Shown here piece after piece: positions 8,670 to 15,784 of a stretch of 64,000 nt of DNA (position 1 is the stretch's first letter; every line of letters starts with the position of its first letter). This DNA is from G963677915 sp963677915 (lineage in GTDB: Bacteria > Bacillota > Clostridia > Lachnospirales > Vallitaleaceae). The notes beneath the pieces were generated by a model that made no database searches, was not told the DNA's origin, and saw only the letters and a list, made by a program, of their open reading frames with translations. The position numbers and the translations under genes are program-made. The stretch lies in assembly GCA_963677915.2 (NCBI GenBank), contig CAXXGE010000032.1:1-64000 (forward strand), written 5' to 3'.

Positions 8670-8818
8670 TGTTATTCGGCACATTATATGCTTTGCTTTT
8701 AATCCTTATCAGTCAAAATAAAAGAAGGTACCGGATAAAATATTCTGCTGCATTACGCGTCAGATTGTTTTATCCGGTACCTTCTTATGTTATCATGAAT
8801 CGTTACTTTTCACTTAAG
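8670..8818 (+). repeat. transposase-binding-like repeats at the left end of the nested transposon
   Basis: Related 18-21-base units start near 8670 (TGTTATTCGGCACATTATAT), 8705 (CTTATCAGTCAAAATAAAAG), 8751 (CATTACGCGTCAGATTGTTT) and 8801 (CGTTACTTTTCACTTAAG), all sharing a TTA-CGxCAxATT-like core. Irregular spacing of 33-50 bases is as expected for end-binding sites of TnsB/TniA-type transposases. The consensus was read by eye. Confidence 0.5.
8722..8786. repeat. 19-bp perfect inverted repeat in the nested transposon's left end
   Basis: Arms AAGAAGGTACCGGATAAAA (8722-8740) and its reverse complement (8768-8786) with a 27-base loop. There is no T tract after it, so it is not a clear intrinsic terminator. 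It lies between end repeats and could form a hairpin in RNA or a protein-binding palindrome. Confidence 0.75.
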
Positions 8819-8902
8819 TGGCAGAAACCTCCCCTACCAAAGTTTGATTTCTGCCACACATGACATCACAGTAAGGTTGTAACCTCACTGATAACAGTTC
8901 AT

Positions 8903-9429
8903 ATGATAACTATTTTTACGGATAATTGCAATCCTATATCGCAAGTTTTATATGATAATACGTTAAACGAACTTCAGTTCCACCAACTGGTATGCAGCTG
9001 CGGTCGTTCTGCCAGCCTTTCCGTTCATGGTTACTATACCCGCGGGATTAAGGTAGAAGATTCCTTAGTGTCCCTTGCGCATCTGTCGTGTGAAATGTGA
9101 GGTTTGCAATAAGACCCACGCACTTCTACTATCATCTATCGTCCCTTATTCTCAAATTTCTCTTTCCGAGCAAGTCAGTATCATTTCCTGTTATGAATGC
9201 TCTAAGGACTCTCTCATCTATTATGAACCATCATCCTTCCATTGATGAAAGCAACATTCGTCATGTGATTCGCCAGTATCTTCGCCACTGGCTTCAACGA
9301 CTTCTTGCCATTTCCCTAGCGCTTTCCACATCTTGCCACTTCTATCGGCAAGTGTTTTTTTCGTCCTTCAATCGCCAGTTCATGCAGATTAAAAGAACGC
9401 CTAACGTTTTATTTCCAGGACCCACATAA
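8903..9429 (+). pseudogene. DUF6431-like zinc-ribbon protein of the nested transposon, frameshifted
   Basis: Pieces in three frames: an N-terminal part with LVCSCGRSASLSVHGYYTR, a middle part CRVKCEVCNKTHALLLSSIV (together a four-Cys zinc ribbon), and a C-terminal part PSIDESNIRHVIRQYLRHWL...FNRQFMQIKRTPN. Frames change near 9075 and 9195-9225. From memory, this arrangement resembles proteins annotated DUF6431 that lie upstream of DDE transposase/ExeA gene pairs in Clostridia. Function unknown; possibly an accessory DNA-binding factor. As written no full product can be made. Confidence 0.65.
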
Positions 9430-9491
9430 CCTGACACGACCTCTACGGTTTTTCCTCTTATAATCAAGAAAAAACAAGGAGGGTTTCCACC

Positions 9492-10736
9492 ATGAACCAA
9501 GATACAGCCCATGCAACAGCTCTTATGCGCTATTCCGTCATCTCTCCACTCATTTCAGGCCTTTCCGATCAGTATTCATCCAACGAGGCTTTCTTTCGTG
9601 ATGCTTCCCTTAAAGGTGTTCTAGCTCCCGACGGATCAACCAAGCACTTTGCACCGCCTACCATTAAGCATTGGTACAACAATTATATTCGAGACGGCTT
9701 TGATGCTCTGATACCTTCATCCAGATCCGATACAGGTAAACCACGCAAGTTGGATGAAGATCTTCAGGAACAGATCAAGTATCTGAAATCCAACTATCCA
9801 AGAATGTCTGCTGCCGCCATTTTTCGCCAGCTTCGTGAGAACGGCAGCATTAAACCCGGTGAGTTGTCTGAATCTACGGTCAATCGTTTCATTAACCTTC
9901 TTGCCCTCGAGATGAAGATCACCACCAATCATGACATGCGACGCTATGAACGCCCTCATATCAATGAGGTATGGTGCGGTGATACCAGTGTCGGTCCCTA
10001 TCTTAAGACGGAAGACGGGAAGAAACACAAGGTTTTCATCATTGCTTTGATTGATGACGCCAGCCGTTTTATTGTCGGTATCGATGTCTTTTTCAATGAT
10101 AATTTTGTGAATCTCATGTCCGTCATGAAATCTGCTGTCGCTAAGTATGGTCGCCCACAAATGTACAATTTCGACAATGGCAGTTCTTTTAAGAACAAAC
10201 AGATGGAACTGCTGGCGGTACGTACCGGTTCAGTCCTTCATTATGATCAGCCATACACTCCTACTCAGAAGGCAAAAATCGAACGGTGGTTCAGAACCCT
10301 AAAAGATCAATGGCTGGCTTGCCTGGATATCAGGGATTTTGCTTCCCTGGACGAGTTGCATGGTAACCTTATGGCTTATGTTCAGCATTATAACCAGACA
10401 CCTCATTCGTCACTCAAAGGTACTTCTCCCCAAGACCGTTTCTTCTCCGAACCGGAGCGCATCAAACGCCTTTCTGAAGAAGAAATACAGAAACATTTCC
10501 TTTTAGAGATAGAACGCCGTGTTTCCATCGACAGCGTCATCACCATAGATCAGGTGGAGTACGAAGTCGACTGTCGTTTTGCCAAACAACGGGTTCGTCT
10601 ACGCTATTCTCCTGATATGGAAGAAATCTTCATTGTTGAACAGGATGGTACTTTTACGCCCATTCGCCTTCTAAACAAACAGGAGAATGCTTTTGTCAAA
10701 CGGAAAAAAGTACATTTATGTCGAGGTGAAGAATAA
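9492..10736 (+). CDS. DDE transposase, TniA/TnsB/Mu-like
   Basis: A 414-residue transposase. An N-terminal helix-turn-helix region (about residues 45-140, with PTIKHWYNNYIRDGF) binds ends. The rve integrase core carries the catalytic triad: D in WCGDTS (about 162), D in NFDNGSSF (about 230) and E in KIERWFRTLK (about 263). A Mu-type C-terminal beta-barrel follows (VITIDQVEYEVDC...). AAGGAGGG precedes the ATG. Its last base overlaps the ATPase start (TAATG), so the two are translationally coupled. The frame is intact, in contrast to the genes around it. Confidence 0.88.
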   Translation: MNQDTAHATALMRYSVISPLISGLSDQYSSNEAFFRDASLKGVLAPDGSTKHFAPPTIKHWYNNYIRDGFDALIPSSRSDTGKPRKLDEDLQEQIKYLKSNYPRMSAAAIFRQLRENGSIKPGELSESTVNRFINLLALEMKITTNHDMRRYERPHINEVWCGDTSVGPYLKTEDGKKHKVFIIALIDDASRFIVGIDVFFNDNFVNLMSVMKSAVAKYGRPQMYNFDNGSSFKNKQMELLAVRTGSVLHYDQPYTPTQKAKIERWFRTLKDQWLACLDIRDFASLDELHGNLMAYVQHYNQTPHSSLKGTSPQDRFFSEPERIKRLSEEEIQKHFLLEIERRVSIDSVITIDQVEYEVDCRFAKQRVRLRYSPDMEEIFIVEQDGTFTPIRLLNKQENAFVKRKKVHLCRGEE

Positions 10737-11536
10737 TGAACTATACAGCACGCTACGGTTTGGAATTCAACCCTTTTCTGAAAAATTCAAAAGAGATACT
10801 TGTCGATACGAAGGAGTATCGTGAAACACTTTTCCGTCTGGATTATCTGGTCAAAACAAAAGGCTTCGGCCTTCTGACCGGCAGTCCCGGACGTGGTAAG
10901 ACAACAGCTATACGCAACTGGGCCGCCGGTCTCAACCCCTCTTTATATAAGGTTGTTTACTCCAGTTTTTCTACCCTTACCGCCAATGATTTCTATCGTA
11001 ATCTTGTTACAGAATTCGGTGCTCAGCCCTCATACAGAAAGCCGGATAATTTCCGAATCATCCAGGAAGAAATCTCACGTCTTGCTCTTGAAAAACGCAA
11101 AACTCCGCTCATCATCATCGATGAAGCCAACTATATCAATGGCGCCATCCTTAATGATCTGAAGATTCTCTTTAACTTCGAGATGGATTCAAGAGACCGG
11201 GCTGCCATACTTCTTGCCGGACTTCCTTCTCTTAATTCAACCCTTCGCCTGGGTATCCACGAACCACTTCGCCAACGTATCGTCATGAATTATGATCTGG
11301 GTGGCTTAACCAAGGAGGAAGGGCGAACCTACGTAATTGATAAACTTAAAGGCGCCGGATGCAGTCAACAGGTTTTTGAAGAAAATGCTCTGGAAGCCAT
11401 ACTCAACGCAGCCGATGGTACCCCTCGGGTAATCAATAAGTTTTGCAATGCCAGCCTTCTCATTGGCGAAAGCAACAAAGCTTCCACCATCGATACTGAC
11501 ATTGTTATGCAAGCCATTAACGATACAGAACTCTAG
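10736..11536 (+). CDS. AAA+ ATPase, ExeA/TniB-like transposition regulator
   Basis: A 266-residue ATPase with Walker A GSPGRGKTT (about residue 48), Walker B LIIIDEAN (about 124) and a sensor-like ILLAGLPSLN. It resembles ExeA-type AAA ATPases and plays the role of TniB/TnsC/MuB: ATP-dependent target capture and activation of the adjacent transposase. It starts on the last base of the transposase gene. The frame is intact. Confidence 0.85.
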   Translation: MNYTARYGLEFNPFLKNSKEILVDTKEYRETLFRLDYLVKTKGFGLLTGSPGRGKTTAIRNWAAGLNPSLYKVVYSSFSTLTANDFYRNLVTEFGAQPSYRKPDNFRIIQEEISRLALEKRKTPLIIIDEANYINGAILNDLKILFNFEMDSRDRAAILLAGLPSLNSTLRLGIHEPLRQRIVMNYDLGGLTKEEGRTYVIDKLKGAGCSQQVFEENALEAILNAADGTPRVINKFCNASLLIGESNKASTIDTDIVMQAINDTEL

Positions 11537-11546
11537 GAGGAGAATC

Positions 11547-11867
11547 ATGACTTTTGATTATCGTTGTTCCAAAGATAATTCCAATGCCGGTTCCTGGAAG
11601 GGGAAGGTTCGTTTGATGACAACTGTTAATCCCTATGAGATGACGGTAACGGCTCGTCAAAGTTGTTTTCATATCATTTGCGGCAGCTATGCCCACGGTA
11701 ACTATTTATGCATACCAAACCTTGGTGTTAGTACCGAGCTCTCTGGGTTAAACGACACATTCTGGAATCTGGAACGACTTACCATGAACAATCCGGATTT
11801 ATCAGAAACAGACGCCATTAGTATTATCTATGGCTTAAAAGCAATCAGCGCGTATCTATCCATTTAG
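11547..11867 (+). CDS. 106-residue protein of the nested transposon, function unknown
   Basis: Starts at ATG 11547, eleven bases after the ATPase stop, with an AGGAGGAG ribosome site. It begins MTFDYRCSKDNSNAGSWKGK and contains FHIICGSYAHGNYLCIPN and NLERLTMNNPDLSETDAISI. It is soluble, with no signal or membrane segment. I recall similar short proteins beside DDE/ExeA modules in gut Firmicutes (possibly DUF6618), but I am not certain of the family. It does not resemble TniQ. Its stop overlaps a strong hairpin. Being the third gene in the transposition operon, it may be an accessory factor. Confidence 0.65.
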   Translation: MTFDYRCSKDNSNAGSWKGKVRLMTTVNPYEMTVTARQSCFHIICGSYAHGNYLCIPNLGVSTELSGLNDTFWNLERLTMNNPDLSETDAISIIYGLKAISAYLSI

Positions 11868-11898
11868 CTAAAAGCAGGGAAACCTGCTTTTAGCTTTA
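11866..11898 (+). terminator. terminator after the nested transposition operon
   Basis: A perfect 13-bp stem AGCTAAAAGCAGG/CCTGCTTTTAGCT with a GAAA loop, followed by TTTA. The stem overlaps the stop codon of the 106-residue gene. Confidence 0.8.
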
Positions 11899-11903
11899 GA
11901 TCA

Positions 11904-12043
11904 TTGAATTTGAGCCGATAATGCCGTAGATCATTTAGCTTGCTGAATTAAGTGTTAAAAATGTGCCTGAATAATCATCAACATTATCTATTCTGTTTAA
12001 AATAAAGTGATTGGTTGTGGTGCTTCTAATTTGACGGACAACA
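11904..12043 (-). repeat. transposase-binding-like repeats at the right end of the nested transposon
   Basis: Reading inward on the minus strand: TGTTGTCCGTCAAATTAGAA (from 12043), GATTATTCAGGCACATTTTT (about 11977-11958) and GGCATTATCGGCTCAAATTC (about 11924-11905). They resemble each other and the left-end units; the second copy is closest to the left terminus (TTATTC-GGCACATT). A direct TAGATCATT pair is also present. Confidence 0.5.
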
Positions 12044-12048
12044 CTATG
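12044..12048. repeat. right 5-bp target duplication of the nested transposon (CTATG)
   Basis: Follows the terminal ACAACA. This copy keeps the original transposase reading (the ATG of MPDLEIREIYRG). Confidence 0.65.
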
Positions 12049-12417
12049 CCGGACTTGGAAATTCGAGAAATTTACCGAGGCCTGATACGCATCGAGGACA
12101 CCTTCAAGATATCAAAATCAGAATTTAATTCCAGACCGGTCTTCGTTCGCACAAACGATCATATAGATGCTCACTTCGCAACCTGCTTCACATCTTTGGT
12201 CTTAATCAGATTATTGCAGGCGAAACTGGATAACAGCTACCCCGTTGGTAAAATCATATCTTCCTTAAAAAGCTACTGTTGTGTGCCTCTTGATACAAAT
12301 AAGTACCAGTTTACCTATTATGACGAAATCTTAGAAGCCTGCGCTAAGGCTTTTGACATGAAATTAGATCATAAATATCGGACAAGGCAACAAATACAAC
12401 GTCTCCTAAGATACTAA
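12044..12417 (+). pseudogene. IS1634-family transposase, 3' portion
   Basis: Encodes the C-terminal IS1634 segment MPDLEIREIYRGLIRIEDTF, KISKSEFNSRPVFVRTNDHI and AHFATCFTSLVLIRLL to the stop at 12417. It continues the 5' portion that ends SELT at 8668. An apparent open frame beginning at 12007 includes transposon-end sequence and is not a real start. This part is free of frameshifts. Confidence 0.88.
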
Positions 12418-12467
12418 AAAAAATTTAACTTTTCATATTTTATAGGCCAGTACGCTATATCGAGAAA

Positions 12468-12508
12468 AAGGCGCAGCCCTGTGTTTATAAGGGTTACGCC
12501 TTTTTTGC
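12468..12508 (+). terminator. terminator after the IS1634-family transposase
   Basis: AAGGCG-CA-GCCCT / AGGG-TTA-CGCCTT stem with a short loop and a TTTTTT tail, about 50 bases after the transposase stop. Confidence 0.75.
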
Positions 12509-12521
12509 TTCAAAACTTGAG
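12505..12521 (-). repeat. right terminal inverted repeat of the IS1634-family element
   Basis: Read inward, CTCAAGTTTTGAAGCAA; the partner of the left repeat at 6522. It ends exactly where the right copy of the long direct repeat begins. Confidence 0.75.
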
Positions 12522-12731
12522 ATACTATAATATGCTGCGACTGTAAATTATTCCATAGCAATTTTGTAAATTTTGTATAAGCTTACCTGCCAGTTGATAA
12601 CTTTAATTTACCAATATGTGTTATTGGCATGTTATTCAGGTCCAGTGCACCGTTTATCGTACATATGCAACAAGTTCCAGGTCCTGACGAGACAGAAAAA
12701 TCAATATTTCCATCCGTTTCACCCTCCTCAC
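12522..12731. repeat. right copy of the long direct repeat (within cblS)
   Basis: A 210-bp copy of 6311-6521 with a single-base deletion near 12608-12612, in the run coding HIGK-(I/L)K. This copy is continuous with the body of cblS and includes the gene's own stop region, so the duplication restored a 3' end to the interrupted gene. Confidence 0.95.
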
Positions 12732-13341
12732 GGATGTATTCGAGATCCTGATTTCGCCATAAATCGACCATTTCATCCAGTTCATGGCCGATTCCCTTCG
12801 ATCCTGCAGGCCTGATGGCACCCACGGCATCCGATTCCAGCAGTGCCTTTAAATGCGCCGGTGTCATGACCTCTCCCTTGTGTCCAATCACTTCTTCCTG
12901 TACAAACCGGTCGCCCATTTTAGGATAGCCGATGACAGCAACCTTGTCGCCGCTTTTCACTTCCGATTTTCTCATGCTTTCGCGATCCAGAATCCCGACA
13001 GCAGTTACCCCGATACCAGTCGATGTAACGGCTATATTCTCCTCAGTGGAACCGGTTAGGACATCCCTTGAAACGCCCAAAGCATCGAGAAGTTCCGTGA
13101 TACCCTTCACCACCTGTCTTCCTGTCGGCTCCCACGGAACCGACAGGGTATCTGAAACACTGACCACTTCAGCCCGCAGGGCCATAAGCTCGAACAGTGC
13201 CACCCAGGCAGTATAATAACCTGTGATTTCAGGATCCACCTTCACCTTGTCATGTTCCAGATTCCCTATACCGCCCGCAGAATCACAAGCGACAGCCAGA
13301 TATCGCCCACTGTCTAGAGGGGTCAGATGCACGTCGCCCAT
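12583..13341 (-). CDS. cblS: alpha-ribazole kinase CblS (AIR-synthase fold), altered C terminus
   Basis: A 252-residue protein that I assign to CblS, which phosphorylates alpha-ribazole to alpha-ribazole phosphate for the cobalamin lower ligand. Evidence: VACDSAGGIGN and GKVAVIGYPKMGD-type segments of the PurM/ThiL/HypE fold, and position directly after cblT (TGATG overlap), an established pair in Firmicutes. An IS inserted at its 3' end; a 1-bp deletion in the duplicated segment shifts the last codons, so it ends HIGKLKLSTGR instead of the original HIGKIKVINWQV...AME kept in the orphan left copy. Loss of about a dozen terminal residues may or may not matter. Last gene of the B12 operon. Confidence 0.8.
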   Translation of the reverse strand: MGDVHLTPLDSGRYLAVACDSAGGIGNLEHDKVKVDPEITGYYTAWVALFELMALRAEVVSVSDTLSVPWEPTGRQVVKGITELLDALGVSRDVLTGSTEENIAVTSTGIGVTAVGILDRESMRKSEVKSGDKVAVIGYPKMGDRFVQEEVIGHKGEVMTPAHLKALLESDAVGAIRPAGSKGIGHELDEMVDLWRNQDLEYIREEGETDGNIDFSVSSGPGTCCICTINGALDLNNMPITHIGKLKLSTGR

Positions 13342-13859
13342 CAGATACTCAACGCCTTCTTGACCGGCTTATAGACAGCAAGGCTGATAAGCACGTTTAG
13401 CAGAGCCGCAAGCGTTAGAACAGCAATAAACGGCAGCACCAAAGCTGCAGTAAGTCCGGTATCAGACATCAGCACCGCATTCATCGGCGCACCATACAGC
13501 TGCATCATCACATAAGCAGACACGGTCAGTGAAACAGGCCCGTTAAGCAAAACGGCTGCCACACCTCCTGCAACTGCTCCGAATCTTTTGAAAACGACGC
13601 CAAACCCCCAGCAGCTGACATACATCATGACAGCTACGACAATATGAATAGGCAGCCCATATGGGAAGCCGCTTGTCATCGCGGTAATCATATGCCCGAG
13701 AAGGCCAACGATACCTCCTGCGACAGGTCCAATGAGAATCGCAGCAAGAAAGGCCGGAGCCGAATCAAAGGCAATGCTTCCAAATATCTTAAGCTGTGCG
13801 CCAATGGCGGAAAGCGCCAGAAGCAGGCCTATGGCTACAAGTTGTTTTGTGTTCTTCAT
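13341..13859 (-). CDS. cblT: alpha-ribazole transporter CblT (ECF S-component type)
   Basis: A 172-residue membrane protein with five or six hydrophobic segments, resembling ECF transporter substrate-binding subunits (GPVAGGIVGLLGHMITA near residue 45). Paired with cblS in a cobalamin operon, it most likely imports alpha-ribazole. The general ECF energising proteins are not in the window. RBS-like GAGGAG lies before the ATG. It lies 11 bases after cobC and overlaps cblS by one base. Confidence 0.82.
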   Translation of the reverse strand: MKNTKQLVAIGLLLALSAIGAQLKIFGSIAFDSAPAFLAAILIGPVAGGIVGLLGHMITAMTSGFPYGLPIHIVVAVMMYVSCWGFGVVFKRFGAVAGGVAAVLLNGPVSLTVSAYVMMQLYGAPMNAVLMSDTGLTAALVLPFIAVLTLAALLNVLISLAVYKPVKKALSI

Positions 13860-13870
13860 AATCTTCTCCT

Positions 13871-14464
13871 CTAAATGTGATCACAATTGACAAGATTCAT
13901 CAGTCTGGCTTTTCCATCATCAATCTTGAACTCCATAAAGCCGCAGTTGCCTATATGATAGTTCCAGCATGCACCTGCTTCAAGCTCCAGCAGCCTGCTG
14001 ATCATTTCCATCATGACGCCACCATGAGTGACGACAAGTGTATCCTTCTCCTCACGCAGCAAACGCTCAAGGGCTTCCCTTGTTCTTTGAGAAAAGGTGC
14101 CGTAAGATTCGCCTCCGGGTATCGTCGTTTTTTCAAATTCATTAAGGAAATCTTCATATGCTTCGGGATGTCTTTCTTCAGCCTCTTTAATGGTCATACC
14201 CTCGAAAATACCAAATCCCATTTCCATAAGAGCGTTGTCTTCATGAACGCATACACCATGTGTGATTCCTATTTTTTCCGCCAGAAGAGACGCCCTTTTT
14301 GAAGGACTTGTCACAACCCTCTCAAAGCTGTATAACCTGGCATTGTCCAGTGCCCATTCCGATTGCCTAATCCCCTTCTCAGTATAAGGGTAATCATTAT
14401 GACCGTAAATGATACCCTTTTCATTGGCAACCGTTTGAGGATGCCTTAGCACAGTCAGCTTCAT
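13871..14464 (-). CDS. cobC: alpha-ribazole-5'-phosphate phosphatase (histidine phosphatase family)
   Basis: A 197-residue histidine-phosphatase-superfamily enzyme that removes phosphate from alpha-ribazole 5'-phosphate (or adenosylcobalamin 5'-phosphate) at the end of cobalamin assembly. The catalytic His lies in TVLRHPQT (a variant of the usual RHGET) and the second His in LVVTHGGVM. The long frame opens at 14686, but MKLTVLRH at 14464 is the conserved start and overlaps the cobS stop by four bases (ATGA). Confidence 0.85.
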   Translation of the reverse strand: MKLTVLRHPQTVANEKGIIYGHNDYPYTEKGIRQSEWALDNARLYSFERVVTSPSKRASLLAEKIGITHGVCVHEDNALMEMGFGIFEGMTIKEAEERHPEAYEDFLNEFEKTTIPGGESYGTFSQRTREALERLLREEKDTLVVTHGGVMMEMISRLLELEAGACWNYHIGNCGFMEFKIDDGKARLMNLVNCDHI

Positions 14465-15189
14465 AAACCCACCTCCATAACACCCAGCGATACCACAAGC
14501 CAGGCTAGCTGGGAGAGCTCTATCGAAGCACCCAGCACATCGCCAGTCAGGCCGCCTATTTTCTTCATCGTACTTATATGGATAACAGCACCCGTCAAAG
14601 AGGCAGCAAGGCCAGCAAGCAGCAGTACTGGGTCGGCATAATAGACCACAGCCAGAAAAGCCATAAGCATCAGCCAGGCTTGCCATGGTTTCGTGCCTTC
14701 AATCAACGGACGACCCAGGCCCTCCTTCTTGGCTGATACACCGATACCGCAAAGCCAGTAGGCAATCGTCCTTCCAGCGACAGGCATAAGCAGCAGCGCA
14801 AGCCAGCCAACCGATGCAGCCGCGCTGTAGAACACCAGCAGCTGAATCCCGATGGCGACAACGCCAAAGGTGCCGATGCTGGAATCCGACATGATCTGCA
14901 GCATCCGATCTCCTATCCGTCCGCTGAAGTTCCCGTCACTCCAGTCCGCGAGTCCGTCCAGATGAAGACCGCCTGTCATCCAGAGGTAGGCAAGAAGCAA
15001 CACGATGGACATCAGACTGTCTGAAAGGAACTTGTCAAGCTGCAGCACAAGCAGAAGCCCGCCGCCGATCAGCAATCCTATGAAGGGAAGAAAGACTGCG
15101 CCTTTTCCCAATTTGTTCTGGTTCCAGTGCTGGTGCCCTCCCACAGGAAACCGCGTAAAGAGAGTCAGCATCATTCTTAAGCTTTTCAT
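14461..15189 (-). CDS. cobS: adenosylcobinamide-GDP ribazoletransferase
   Basis: A 242-residue membrane enzyme that joins adenosylcobinamide-GDP and alpha-ribazole (phosphate) to give adenosylcobalamin (phosphate). The N terminus MMLTLFTRFPVGG is the typical CobS opening, and GGLHLDGLADWSDG near residue 92 is the conserved acidic, metal-binding region. Six or so hydrophobic segments follow. Lies seven bases after cobU. Confidence 0.93.
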   Translation of the reverse strand: MKSLRMMLTLFTRFPVGGHQHWNQNKLGKGAVFLPFIGLLIGGGLLLVLQLDKFLSDSLMSIVLLLAYLWMTGGLHLDGLADWSDGNFSGRIGDRMLQIMSDSSIGTFGVVAIGIQLLVFYSAAASVGWLALLLMPVAGRTIAYWLCGIGVSAKKEGLGRPLIEGTKPWQAWLMLMAFLAVVYYADPVLLLAGLAASLTGAVIHISTMKKIGGLTGDVLGASIELSQLAWLVVSLGVMEVGL

Positions 15190-15196
15190 ATAACAC

Positions 15197-15784
15197 CTAC
15201 TTCAACTGCAGAGGAAGGCCTGAAACCAGCAGGTATGCCTCGTCCGAATGCCCTGCCAGCATCTGGTTGATCCTTCCGGCAATGTCCCTGAATATATTGC
15301 CTAACCGGTAGGACGCCACCAGCCCCATACCCAGTTCGTTGCTGACGAATATTATGGTCTTGTCTTTATGCCTGATATAGCGTACCAGTTCATCGAAAAC
15401 ACGGGTGATTCTTTCTTCCATTCTGTGAATTTCTTCCATGCTGCAGGTATCGTAGTCCAGCTCTCCTCCGCCGTATTCGACCTGCGTCTCTCTGTCGAAG
15501 AGCAGGTTGGTGATGCCCACTGTCACGCAGTCGAATATATATGCATCGCAGGCTTTTCCGTCTTCACTCTCAAGAAGCCCGCTGTAATCCTTCCACCCTT
15601 CCAGTGTAACGAAACCGGCAGGCCTGCTTTCCTGATGGTGACGGATCCTGTCAGCCATGTCGTCATCCGTCGCAATGCCGGTTGCTATATAGCCTATCCT
15701 GTTTCCGAGTTCTATCGCCTTTTTTTCAGCAAAACGGCTTTTCCCGCTTCTTGCACCGCCTGATACGAATATGATTCTGCTCAT
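15197..15784 (-). CDS. cobU: adenosylcobinamide kinase / guanylyltransferase
   Basis: A 195-residue bifunctional enzyme: phosphorylates adenosylcobinamide and transfers GMP to give adenosylcobinamide-GDP. P-loop VSGGARSGKS at residues 6-15, a second nucleotide motif FVSNELGMG near 148. It overlaps the cobQ stop by four bases (ATGA). Confidence 0.95.
   Translation of the reverse strand: MSRIIFVSGGARSGKSRFAEKKAIELGNRIGYIATGIATDDDMADRIRHHQESRPAGFVTLEGWKDYSGLLESEDGKACDAYIFDCVTVGITNLLFDRETQVEYGGGELDYDTCSMEEIHRMEERITRVFDELVRYIRHKDKTIIFVSNELGMGLVASYRLGNIFRDIAGRINQMLAGHSDEAYLLVSGLPLQLK

Larger units (their letters stand above)
8670..12043 (+). mobile_element. nested TniA/TniB-type transposon (Tn552/Tn402/Tn7-like), 3.4 kb
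   Basis: Begins TGTTATTCGG and ends CCGGACAACA-like (TGTTGTCCGTC read inward); the first 21 bases of the two ends match at about 15 positions. The 5'-TGT...ACA-3' termini, a 5-bp target duplication, a DDE transposase overlapping an AAA+ ATPase gene, and repeated sites near both ends are the hallmarks of the Mu/Tn7/Tn552 class. It carries a DUF6431-like gene upstream and a 106-residue protein downstream of the transposase pair. No resistance or metabolic cargo is present. Confidence 0.82.
6522..12521 (+). mobile_element. IS1634-family insertion sequence, interrupted and decayed
   Basis: Bounded by imperfect inverted repeats (CTGAGTTTCGCAGCAA at the left, CTCAAGTTTTGAAGCAA read inward from the right) and flanked by 211/210-bp direct repeats. 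It carries a P-loop kinase-like passenger gene and an IS1634-family transposase gene. The transposase is broken by several frameshifts and by a 3.4-kb nested transposon. Long, variable target duplications are a published property of the IS1634 family (IS1549), which fits the flanking repeats. Without the nested element it would be about 2.6 kb. Confidence 0.88.

Noticed and set aside
12007..12417. 136-residue open frame as an independent gene
   Set aside because: Its first dozen codons are the end of the nested transposon; from 12044 it is the C-terminal part of the IS1634 transposase.
6522..12521. Prophage or integrative conjugative element
   Set aside because: No phage structural, conjugation or tyrosine/serine recombinase genes; contents are explained by two nested transposable elements.
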